Assembly (NCBI RefSeq): GCF_034479555.1
Contig: NZ_CP140151.1
Span: 2,108,001 to 2,172,000 of the forward strand
From: Chromohalobacter canadensis
Lineage (GTDB): Bacteria > Pseudomonadota > Gammaproteobacteria > Pseudomonadales > Halomonadaceae
Reading direction: 5' to 3'
DNA: 64,000 nt
The first letter of the stretch is position 1, and every line of letters begins with the position of its first letter. A program made the position numbers and the translations under genes. Below are positions 56,624 to 64,000 of the stretch, one piece after another. Below the pieces are notes generated by a model. That model was not told the origin of the DNA, made no database searches, and saw only the letters and a list, made by a program, of their open reading frames with translations.

Positions 56624-57979
56624 ATGGGCGTGATTGAGAATCTGCTGGCGGTCATCGTGGTGCTGGGGTTGTTGATCACCTTCCACGAGTACGGACATTT
56701 CTGGGTTGCGCGGCGTTGTGGCGTCAAGGTGCTGCGTTTCTCGGTAGGATTCGGCAAGCCGCTCTGGTCGCGCGTCGACCGCCATGGCACGGAGTTCGCC
56801 GTGGCTGCGATACCGCTGGGTGGCTACGTCAAGATGCTCGACGAGCGTGAGGGGCCGGTGGCGCCGGAGGAGCAAGCGCAGGCATTCAATCGCAAAAGTG
56901 TCTGGGCGCGCATTGCCATCGTCTCCGCCGGCCCTGCGGCCAACTTCCTGCTCGCCTTCGTCGCCTATTGGGCGCTGTTCGTCTATGGCACGACCACGGT
57001 GGCGCCGGTGATCGGCGACATTGCCGCAGACTCGCCGGCCGCCCGGGGCGGCTTGCAATCCGGGCAGGAGATCGTGGCCGTCGAGGGTGAACGCACGCCT
57101 TCCTGGGGGGAGGTCAATCTCAAGTTGGTGGCGGCCATAGGCGCCAATGGTGAGCTCGAGGTCACGACGCGTGAGTCCGAGACGGTCTCGCCGGAGCGTC
57201 ATCGCGTGCCGGTCAGCGACTGGTTGGTACGCCAGGACCCGCCGCGCCCCTTGGCCACGTTGGGTGTGACGCCGTGGCGCCCCGATTTGCCCGCTGTGCT
57301 GGGCGAGGTGCTCGGTGACGGGCGTGCCCAGCAGGCCGGGTTGCAGAGCGGCGACCGCATCGTCAGCGTCGACGGTGTCGCCGTCGAAGATTGGATGGCA
57401 TTCGTCGAACGTGTGCGTGACAACCCCGGCACGACGCTTGCGCTGCGAGTCGAGCGTGACGGTGAGCGCCGCGACGTGATGTTGACGCCGGCCACGCGCG
57501 AGCAGGAAGACGGCACGGCGATAGGTTACATCGGCGTCGGGGTGCAAACCACCGAGTGGCCCGAGCGGTACCGTCGCGAGATTCGCTATGGGCCGCTGGA
57601 CGCCGTCGGTGAGGCGGTGAGCAAGACCGGTGAGATGAGCTTGCTCACGCTGGATTCGATCCGCAAGATGCTGGTAGGGCTGATCTCGCCCTCCAATCTG
57701 TCGGGTCCGGTGACGATTGCACGCATCGCGGGTGATTCCGCGCGTAATGGCGTGGAGAGCTTCATCAGCTTCCTGGCCTATTTATCGATCAGCCTGGGGG
57801 TTCTCAACCTCTTGCCGATTCCCGTGCTCGACGGAGGTCACTTGGTTTACTACCTGATCGAAGCGGTGCGGGGGCGTCCGGTGCCCGAGGCTGTGCAAGC
57901 CTTTGGGTTGCGCATCGGTGTCGCCTTGGTGGGCTCGTTGATGTTGATGGCGTTGTATTTCGATTTGATGCGTCTATAG
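56624..57979 (+). CDS. rseP: RIP zinc metalloprotease RseP
   Basis: The 451-residue site-2 protease has HEYGH in LLITFHEYGHFWVARR (zinc site, about residue 22), two PDZ domains (about 120-190 and 210-290), and the third zinc ligand in LNLLPIPVLDGGHL. It releases sigma-E by cutting RseA. The ATG at 56624 follows GGAAGGAGGGC. Confidence 0.95.
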   Translation: MGVIENLLAVIVVLGLLITFHEYGHFWVARRCGVKVLRFSVGFGKPLWSRVDRHGTEFAVAAIPLGGYVKMLDEREGPVAPEEQAQAFNRKSVWARIAIVSAGPAANFLLAFVAYWALFVYGTTTVAPVIGDIAADSPAARGGLQSGQEIVAVEGERTPSWGEVNLKLVAAIGANGELEVTTRESETVSPERHRVPVSDWLVRQDPPRPLATLGVTPWRPDLPAVLGEVLGDGRAQQAGLQSGDRIVSVDGVAVEDWMAFVERVRDNPGTTLALRVERDGERRDVMLTPATREQEDGTAIGYIGVGVQTTEWPERYRREIRYGPLDAVGEAVSKTGEMSLLTLDSIRKMLVGLISPSNLSGPVTIARIAGDSARNGVESFISFLAYLSISLGVLNLLPIPVLDGGHLVYYLIEAVRGRPVPEAVQAFGLRIGVALVGSLMLMALYFDLMRL

Positions 57980-58175
57980 AAGCGTCGCTGCGGGACGGCT
58001 CGCCAGTGGGCTTTAATGTGGGCCATCAAAGGCATGTCGTAAGCGGTCATTGGCCGCAAGGATGAGCGACCCGGGTGTCACTGCGAGGCGGGGTACGACC
58101 TTGCCAGTCACCCAGGGAAATGTATAAGGTGCCTGTTCCATGAGCGGGCGGACTCGAGAAAAGCGAATCGACTGC

Positions 58176-60512
58176 ATGAAGATCAAGACCATCGGATTGG
58201 CGGCGCTGCTGCTGACCGCGACTCCCGCGGCACTGGCGGCCCCCTTCGAGATTTCAGATATTCGCGTGGAAGGGCTGCAGCGCGTATCGCCGGCATCGGT
58301 GTTCAATGCCTTTCCAGTCAGTGCGCGTGACCAGGTCGATGACCGTGAATTGGCCGAGGCGTCGCAGGAGCTGTTCGATACAGGTCTGTTCGACGACATT
58401 GAGCTTTCGCGTGATGGCGATGTATTGATTGTCAATGTGGTCGAGCGTCCTACCATCGCCAGCATCGAGCTCAACGGCAACTCTCAGGTGGCCGATGAGG
58501 ACCTTCGCAAGGGGATGACCGAGGCCGGGCTTGATGAAGGCCAGGTATTGCAGCGTTCGACGCTCGATGAGGTTCAGCGCGAACTCGAGCGGCTGTACCA
58601 ATCTCAAGGGCGTTATAGCGCCAATATCGAGACCAGAGTCGAGGAACTCGACAATAACCGAGTCGAAGTCGATATCGACATCAGCGAGGGTGCGGTCGCC
58701 AAGATTCATCAGATCAACTTCGTCGGCAACCAAGACTTCGACGATGACACCCTACGTGACTTGTTTGCGTTGGAAGACAAGCCGGGTTGGTTCTTTGGCT
58801 GGTTTTCCGACGATGAATATTCTCGCGACAAGCTCTCGGGCGATCTTGAGACGCTACGCTCCTTCTACTTGGATCGCGGCTACGTCAACTTCGACATCAG
58901 CTCTTCCCAAGTGTCGATCAGCCCCGACAAGTCCGACATCTTCATCACTATCAATGTTGATGAAGGCAAGCGCTACAAGCTCGATGAAATTCGCTTTGCG
59001 GGCGACCTCAAGATCGGCGAAAGCGAAGCGCGTGAGCTGGTGACCGCCGAGCCGGGTGAGTATTACTCGGAAAGCGCGATGACCGAGTCCGCCGAGGCCT
59101 TGCGCAAGCGTCTCGGCGCCGAAGGGTTCGCCTTCGCCGAAATCAACAGCGTGCCCGAGGTCGATGCCGACGGCGATACCGTGGATGTGACCTTCCAGGT
59201 CGATCCGGGGCGGCGTGCCTATGTGCGACGCATCAATTTCGAGGGCAATACCACGACCCAGGACGAAGTGCTGCGTCGCGAGATGGTCCAGATGGAAGGG
59301 GCGCCGGCTTCCACCGATCAGATCAGCCAATCCCGCGAGCGCTTGCAGCGTCTGGGCTTCTTCCGCTCGGTCGACGTCGAAACGCGTCCCGTCTCCGATG
59401 AGTCCGACCAGCTCGACGTGACCTACAACGTCGAGGAGCAGCCGTCCGGTTCGGTCTCGGCCAGCCTGGGGTATTCGCAAAGCGCCGGGGTCATCTACGG
59501 TGCGTCATTGTCTCAGAGCAACTTCCTGGGCACCGGTAACCGCGTCAACGTCAATGCGCAGAAAGGTGATTATTTCACCAATCTCAACTTCGGCTATACC
59601 GATCCCTACTGGACGCTGGACGGCATCTCGCGCGGCTATAATCTTTATTATCGCGAGACCAATTACGAAGACTTCGATGACATCTCGACCTATTCCTCGG
59701 ATGCCATTGGAGGTAGCGTCAATTTCGGGTATCCGATCAACGACCTGTCGCGCCTCAACTTCGGTGTCGGCGTCGAGGACCTATCGCTCGATACCTATCG
59801 CGATACGCCGGCCGAAATCGTCCAGTACACGGAGGACGAGGGTGATGACTTCATGAATTACAAGCTCACCGCCAGCTGGACGCGCAACAACCTCAATCGC
59901 GGCATCATGCCTACCGATGGCAGCTATCAGAAGCTGTCGCTGGAGGCCGCGGTGCCGGGAAGCGATACGCAGTACTACAAGACGCGCTATGAAGGCCAGA
60001 AGCTGTTTGAATTTCGTCCTGAGTGGTCACTGAAATTCAGCACCAACGTTGGCTATGCGGATACCGTCGGTGGTGATGCCTACCCCTTCTACGAGAATTT
60101 CTATTCGGGTGGTCTGGGCTCGGTACGTGGCTTCTCCAGCAATACGCTGGGGCCAAATACCACGCCGCGTAATGACGGGGATGATGACACCCTGGGGGGT
60201 AACGTGCTCGTCGAAGGCTCGGCCGAGTTGATCTATCCGTTCCCCTGGGTCGAGGACCGTCGCTCGCTGCAGACCAGCGTCTTCTTCGACGCCGGCAATA
60301 CCTACCTGACCGATTGCTACGATGTGCCGGCGGGTACCAGTTCTAGCTGCAGCAGTGGCGTGGACATGGGGGACCTGCGCTATAGCGTCGGGCTGGGGCT
60401 TTCCTGGTTGACCCCGGTGGGGCCGTTGACCTTTAGTGTCGCCAAGCCGATCAGCGATGAAGAAGACGACGATACTCAGGTCTTCCAATTCTCGCTGGGT
60501 CAGACCTTCTAA
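58176..60512 (+). CDS. bamA: Outer membrane protein assembly factor BamA
   Basis: The 778-residue Omp85 protein has signal peptide KIKTIGLAALLLTATPAAL ending ALA-APF, five POTRA domains (about 21-420) and a 16-strand barrel with the lid-loop VRGFSS motif and terminal phenylalanine (FQFSLGQTF). It inserts beta-barrel proteins into the outer membrane. An upstream in-frame ATG (58140) would add a non-signal extension; the start at 58176 gives a clean signal peptide. The 196-base gap before it shows no clear sigma-E promoter. Confidence 0.96.
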   Translation: MKIKTIGLAALLLTATPAALAAPFEISDIRVEGLQRVSPASVFNAFPVSARDQVDDRELAEASQELFDTGLFDDIELSRDGDVLIVNVVERPTIASIELNGNSQVADEDLRKGMTEAGLDEGQVLQRSTLDEVQRELERLYQSQGRYSANIETRVEELDNNRVEVDIDISEGAVAKIHQINFVGNQDFDDDTLRDLFALEDKPGWFFGWFSDDEYSRDKLSGDLETLRSFYLDRGYVNFDISSSQVSISPDKSDIFITINVDEGKRYKLDEIRFAGDLKIGESEARELVTAEPGEYYSESAMTESAEALRKRLGAEGFAFAEINSVPEVDADGDTVDVTFQVDPGRRAYVRRINFEGNTTTQDEVLRREMVQMEGAPASTDQISQSRERLQRLGFFRSVDVETRPVSDESDQLDVTYNVEEQPSGSVSASLGYSQSAGVIYGASLSQSNFLGTGNRVNVNAQKGDYFTNLNFGYTDPYWTLDGISRGYNLYYRETNYEDFDDISTYSSDAIGGSVNFGYPINDLSRLNFGVGVEDLSLDTYRDTPAEIVQYTEDEGDDFMNYKLTASWTRNNLNRGIMPTDGSYQKLSLEAAVPGSDTQYYKTRYEGQKLFEFRPEWSLKFSTNVGYADTVGGDAYPFYENFYSGGLGSVRGFSSNTLGPNTTPRNDGDDDTLGGNVLVEGSAELIYPFPWVEDRRSLQTSVFFDAGNTYLTDCYDVPAGTSSSCSSGVDMGDLRYSVGLGLSWLTPVGPLTFSVAKPISDEEDDDTQVFQFSLGQTF

Positions 60513-60596
60513 AGCGGGCTGACGCAGCGTAATGCGCCAGGTGCGGGGGCGTGGCCGCCGCACCGAGTGACCATAACGAATCAAGGAGAGGGTGTG

Positions 60597-61100
60597 ATGC
60601 GCAAATTGACGGGTGCCCTATGTCTTGGGGTGATGAGTGTGATGTCCATGCCGGCCATGGCGAACGAGGTTGGTGTTATCGACTGGCGTCAGGCGTTGCT
60701 GGATTCGGACGCCGCCCAGCGTTCGATGAACGAGCTCAAGAATCAGATCGGCGACAAGAAGCAACGCGCCGAGTCACTCAGCCAAGAACTGCAGCAGCTG
60801 CAACAGAAGCTTCAGCAAGATGGTGCCGTGATGTCCGATTCTGAGCGCAACAGCGCTCAACAGGAATTGCGTGCCAAGGGGTCCGATTTCCAGCAGTTGC
60901 GTCAGCAGATTCAGAGCATGCAACAGGAAAAGGAACAGTCCTTCATGCAGTCGGCCAAGCCCAAGCTCGATCGCGCCATCGAGCAGGTCGTCGAACGGCA
61001 CGACCTGGACCTCGTGGTGGATCGTGATGCGGTGGTATATTCAGAGGATGGCCTCGACGTCACCGAGGAAGTAACTCGCATCTTTAACTCGCTCAACTGA
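60597..61100 (+). CDS. skp: OmpH/Skp family periplasmic chaperone
   Basis: The 167-residue protein has a signal peptide RKLTGALCLGVMSVMSMPAM cleaved at AMA-NEV, then VGVIDWRQALLDSDAAQRSM and a long glutamine-rich coiled coil (about 50-125). Skp holds unfolded outer-membrane proteins for BamA, the gene directly upstream. The ATG at 60597 has AAGGAGAGGGT upstream. Confidence 0.92.
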   Translation: MRKLTGALCLGVMSVMSMPAMANEVGVIDWRQALLDSDAAQRSMNELKNQIGDKKQRAESLSQELQQLQQKLQQDGAVMSDSERNSAQQELRAKGSDFQQLRQQIQSMQQEKEQSFMQSAKPKLDRAIEQVVERHDLDLVVDRDAVVYSEDGLDVTEEVTRIFNSLN

Positions 61101-61148
61101 GCCCACCGGGCGCCGTTGGCGCCTCGTGGTTAGCGGTTCCAAGCGCAC

Positions 61149-62198
61149 ATGAAGACCCTTACTCCTTGCGCCTTCACGCTCGGTGAACTAGCCGAACGTC
61201 TCAAGGCCCGCTTGGTCGGCGATAGCGATCACCGTGTCACCGGCCTGGCTACTTTGCTTGATGCGGGCCCGAACGACATTACGTTCCTGGCCAACAAGAC
61301 CTATCTCAAGTACTTGCCCGAAACGAAAGCGGCCGGCGTGCTGGTGCACCCCGCGTATGGCGCCGAGGTGCCTTGCGCGCGGCTCGAACTCGAGAATCCC
61401 TATCTCGGTTACGCCGAGCTATCGAGGCTTTTCGATCCGCTAGTGGGGCAGTCGCCGGAAGGCGTTCACCCCAGTGCGGTGGTCGCCGAAAGCGCGCGTC
61501 TGGGGGCCCGAGTCTCGATTGGTCCTCAGTGCGTGATCGAAGCCGGCGCTGTCATCGGTGATGGCTGCGTGATCGGCGCCGGTAGCATCGTCGGTGCCCA
61601 CAGCGAAATCGGTGCTGACTCTCGCCTGCATGCCAATGTCACCGTCTACCACGGTGTGAGTGTCGGGCGGCGTGCCATCTTGCACAGCGGTTGTGTGGTA
61701 GGCGCGGATGGCTTCGGTTTCGCTCATGATGGCCAAGGCTGGCACAAGATCGCGCAGTTGGGCGGTGTCATCGTGGGCGATGATGTGGAAATCGGTAGCT
61801 GCTCTAGCATTGACCGCGGTGCCTTGGGTGACACGTTGATCGGCGATGACGTCAAGATCGACAGCCAGGTGCAGATCGCGCATAACGTGCAGGTCGGCAA
61901 TCATAGCGCCCTGGCCGGGTGCGTGGGCATCGCGGGATCGACCCGCGTCGGACGCCACTGCATGCTGGGTGGTGGCGTGGGTCTCTCGGGGCACCTGACG
62001 ATTTGCGATGGCGTTCAGGTCACTGGCATGAGTCTGGTCACCAATTCCATCCACGAGCCCGGGGTTTATTCTTCGGGAACGGGCGCCATGCCCAATGCCT
62101 TGTGGCGCAAGAACGCGGTGCGCTTCAAGCAGCTCGACGATCTCGCCAAGCGCCTGGTGCGTCTGGAAAGGGATGCCTCGGACGCCGCTCAAGGCTGA
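61149..62198 (+). CDS. lpxD: UDP-3-O-(3-hydroxyacyl)glucosamine N-acyltransferase
   Basis: The 349-residue lipid A enzyme has the N-terminal LpxD domain (ARLVGDSDHRVTGLATLLDA), a left-handed beta-helix with many hexapeptides (IGAGSIVGAHSEIGADSRLH), and GADGFGFAHDGQGWHKI with the catalytic His. Its stop codon lies inside a 21-base tandem duplication. Confidence 0.95.
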   Translation: MKTLTPCAFTLGELAERLKARLVGDSDHRVTGLATLLDAGPNDITFLANKTYLKYLPETKAAGVLVHPAYGAEVPCARLELENPYLGYAELSRLFDPLVGQSPEGVHPSAVVAESARLGARVSIGPQCVIEAGAVIGDGCVIGAGSIVGAHSEIGADSRLHANVTVYHGVSVGRRAILHSGCVVGADGFGFAHDGQGWHKIAQLGGVIVGDDVEIGSCSSIDRGALGDTLIGDDVKIDSQVQIAHNVQVGNHSALAGCVGIAGSTRVGRHCMLGGGVGLSGHLTICDGVQVTGMSLVTNSIHEPGVYSSGTGAMPNALWRKNAVRFKQLDDLAKRLVRLERDASDAAQG

Positions 62199-62233
62199 TG
62201 GTTGCTAGCGAGAGGCTGATGGCTGCTAGCGAG
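62192..62233 (+). repeat. 21-base tandem duplication at the lpxD stop codon
   Basis: Two adjacent 21-base copies (62192-62212 and 62213-62233) differ by one base; each reads AGGCTGATGG then T or C then TGCTAGCGAG. The first copy holds the lpxD TGA. Confidence 0.85.
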
Positions 62234-62242
62234 GCGGATCTG

Positions 62243-62248
62243 TATAAT
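62243..62248 (+). promoter_or_regulatory. Possible internal promoter upstream of fabZ
   Basis: A perfect TATAAT preceded by TG lies between lpxD and fabZ; no good -35 is seen 17 bases upstream. A start near 62255 would give a leader that contains the hairpin 62287-62310. Confidence 0.4.
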
Positions 62249-62286
62249 CCCTGCCCATCCAGATAGGCGGAGTACTCCGTCCTCGT

Positions 62287-62310
62287 GTGCCTGCCCTTCA
62301 TGGCAGGCAC
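62287..62310 (+). repeat. Strong hairpin in the fabZ leader
   Basis: GTGCCTGCC / GGCAGGCAC pair perfectly over nine bases with loop CTTCAT, followed by TTCGTTATTT. It may be an attenuator or mRNA stabiliser before fabZ. Confidence 0.55.
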
Positions 62311-62334
62311 TTCGTTATTTCAGAGGTTGTATCG

Positions 62335-62778
62335 ATGGTAATGGACATCAACGAGATCCGTGAGTATCTACCGCATCGTTATCCGTTCTTGCTGGTGGAT
62401 CGCGTCATGGAGATCACGGTCGGCGAGTCGATCGTCGCCTACAAGAATGTCAGCATCAACGAGCCATTTTTCAATGGGCATTTCCCGCATCATCCCATCA
62501 TGCCCGGCGTGTTGATCATCGAGGCCATGGCGCAGGCATGCGGTATCCTAGGTTTCAAGAGCGTCAACAAGATGCCCGCTGACGGTTATGTCTATTATCT
62601 TGTAGGAAGCGATAACGTGCGCTTCAAGCGTCCGGTGATGCCGGGCGATCAACTGCGCCTGGAAGCCAACGTCATCAAGGGCAAGCGCGGGATCTGGAAA
62701 TTCGCCTGTCGTGCTACGGTCGACGGTGAGCTAGCCTGCGAAGCCGAGATCATCTGTGCCGAGAGGAAAGTCGCTTGA
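62335..62778 (+). CDS. fabZ: 3-hydroxyacyl-[acyl-carrier-protein] dehydratase FabZ
   Basis: The 147-residue hot-dog enzyme has [14 protein letters not shown] and the active-site sequence [20 protein letters not shown] (His and Glu). It dehydrates 3-hydroxyacyl-ACP and competes with LpxA for 3-hydroxyacyl chains. The stop overlaps the TTG start of lpxA, so expression of the two is coupled. Confidence 0.95.
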   Translation: MVMDINEIREYLPHRYPFLLVDRVMEITVGESIVAYKNVSINEPFFNGHFPHHPIMPGVLIIEAMAQACGILGFKSVNKMPADGYVYYLVGSDNVRFKRPVMPGDQLRLEANVIKGKRGIWKFACRATVDGELACEAEIICAERKVA

Positions 62779-63542
62779 TTCATCCCACTGCCATCGTCGA
62801 CTCCAGTGCGCGTGTGCCCGATGACGTCGAAATCGGCCCGTTCTGCGTGATTGGCCCCGACGTGGAAATCGGGGAAGGTACGGTGATCGGTCCGCACGTG
62901 GTGCTCAAGGGCCCCACGCGCCTGGGGAAGCGCAATCGGATTTTCCAGTTCGCCTCCGTCGGCGAAGACTGTCAGGACAAGAAGTACGCCGGAGAGCCCA
63001 CTCGCCTGGAGATGGGCGACGACAACGTCGTGCGCGAAGGCGTTACCCTGCACCGTGGTACAGTGCAGGACAAAGAAGCAACCATCATCGGCTCGCGCAA
63101 TCTTTTCATGGCTTACGCGCATGTCGGGCACGATTGCGTCATCGGCGATGATTGCATTCTTGCCAACCAGGCGACCTTGGCCGGACATGTCACCATCGGC
63201 GATCACGCTATCCTCGGTGGTCTCTCGGCGATCCATCAGTTTTGCCATATCGGTACCCATGCCATGTGCGGTGGCGGGTCGATCATCACCAAGGATGTCC
63301 CGGCCTACGTCATCGTCAATGGCAACCCGGCGCAGACGCACGGGCTCAACCTGGTGGGGCTCAAGCGGCGTGGCTTCTCGCGCGAGGCTCTGCGAGTGCT
63401 GGGAGAAGCTTACCGCACCGTCTATCGCCAGGGGTTGACCATGGAGCAAGCGCTGGAGCGTCTCGAGAGCGATTTTGAAGGCCCGGAAGTCGCGACGTTC
63501 CTGGCGTCGCTGAAGGATTCCCAGCGCGGTATCACGCGCTGA
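62775..63542 (+). CDS. lpxA: UDP-N-acetylglucosamine acyltransferase LpxA
   Basis: The 255-residue first enzyme of lipid A synthesis begins [20 protein letters not shown] with a TTG start codon at 62775-62777 that overlaps the fabZ TGA. The left-handed beta-helix has the catalytic His in [15 protein letters not shown] (about 121). AGAGGAAAG precedes the start as ribosome binding site. Confidence 0.95.
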   Translation: MIHPTAIVDSSARVPDDVEIGPFCVIGPDVEIGEGTVIGPHVVLKGPTRLGKRNRIFQFASVGEDCQDKKYAGEPTRLEMGDDNVVREGVTLHRGTVQDKEATIIGSRNLFMAYAHVGHDCVIGDDCILANQATLAGHVTIGDHAILGGLSAIHQFCHIGTHAMCGGGSIITKDVPAYVIVNGNPAQTHGLNLVGLKRRGFSREALRVLGEAYRTVYRQGLTMEQALERLESDFEGPEVATFLASLKDSQRGITR

Positions 63543-63554
63543 ACGAGGCACGCC

Positions 63555-64000
63555 ATGCGTATCTACCTGGTCGCGGGAGAGCTGTCGGGCGATATCCTCG
63601 GCGCCGGCTTGATGCAGGCGTTGAAGCGTCGCCATCCTGACGCCGAGTTTCGTGGTATCGGCGGCCCACGCATGCTCGCCGAAGGCTTGCACTCGTTGTA
63701 CCCGCTGGAGACGCTGTCGGTCATGGGGCTGGTCGAGGTGCTCAAGCACCTGCCGGGGCTGATCAAAGTCCGACGTCATTTGCGGCGTGATGCCCTGGCT
63801 TGGGAGCCGGACGCGATGATCGGCATCGATGCGCCCGACTTCAACTTGGGACTCGAGCGCCAATTGCGTGTTGCCGGCATTCCTACCGCGCATTACGTCA
63901 GTCCCTCGGTCTGGGCGTGGCGCCAGGGCCGGGTGAAGAGCATTGCCCAGTCGGTCGATGCCATGCTCACTTTCCTGCCCTTCGAGGCGGCTTTTTACGC
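63555..64000 (+). CDS. lpxB: Lipid A disaccharide synthase (partial, N-terminal 148 codons)
   Basis: The ORF begins [20 protein letters not shown], then [42 protein letters not shown] and [17 protein letters not shown], all LpxB hallmarks of this GT-B glycosyltransferase. It runs off the right edge. It follows lpxA by 12 bases. Confidence 0.95.
   Translation, partial: MRIYLVAGELSGDILGAGLMQALKRRHPDAEFRGIGGPRMLAEGLHSLYPLETLSVMGLVEVLKHLPGLIKVRRHLRRDALAWEPDAMIGIDAPDFNLGLERQLRVAGIPTAHYVSPSVWAWRQGRVKSIAQSVDAMLTFLPFEAAFY

Overview
The window is a 64 kb piece of a GC-rich gammaproteobacterial chromosome. Gene content and order (map-glnD-dapC-arsC-like-dapD-dapE; rpsB-tsf-pyrH-frr-uppS-cdsA-dxr-rseP-bamA-skp-lpxD-fabZ-lpxA-lpxB; hisB next to an AsmA gene, mutY and yggX) fit the Oceanospirillales/Pseudomonas side of the class. 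A monomeric NADP isocitrate dehydrogenase and betaine-related transport suggest a halomonad such as Chromohalobacter. That genus-level guess is inference from protein resemblance, not a search result. There are no phage genes, insertion sequences or CRISPR arrays.

Layout. 1-4.6 kb: 5' end of hisB, a GNAT protein, AsmA, mutY and yggX. 4.6-9.15 kb: a tRNA-Phe/Gln/Thr operon, a decayed stretch with gene remnants, two probable small RNA genes (about 5588-5694 and 8697-8935), icd, a small membrane protein and a second tRNA-Thr. 9.4-15 kb: a periplasmic molybdenum aldehyde oxidoreductase operon (paoABC type) facing its cofactor genes (mocA-like and xdhC-like). 15.2-21.1 kb: an ABC importer with an alkaline-phosphatase-superfamily enzyme and a divergent GntR/UTRA regulator with two matching operators; one permease gene is broken by an in-frame TGA. 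21.1-31 kb: an amino-acid ABC importer, aruH- and aruI-like genes of the arginine transaminase pathway, a betaine-type binding protein, and an overlapping pair of oxygenase genes resembling TmpA/TmpB (trimethylaminoethylphosphonate to glycine betaine), next to a divergent GlxA-type regulator. 31-42 kb: a FAH-family enzyme, speA, a ThrB-type kinase, polA, an EmrAB-like efflux pair, slyX and a membrane-anchored cold-shock protein. 42-50 kb: lysine/diaminopimelate genes, glnD and map. 50-64 kb: the conserved translation, isoprenoid and envelope cluster, cut off inside lpxB.

The most interesting observation is the RNA at about 8697-8935. It has a consensus -35 element, five hairpins or hairpin-like loops presenting GGA, further GGA motifs and a 12-bp terminal stem. 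This is the architecture of CsrB/RsmZ sponge RNAs that sequester CsrA/RsmA. A second, weaker candidate with three GGA motifs and a good terminator lies about 3 kb away on the other side of icd. Also worth attention are the mixed arginine/phosphonate/betaine cluster and the nonsense codon in the ABC permease.
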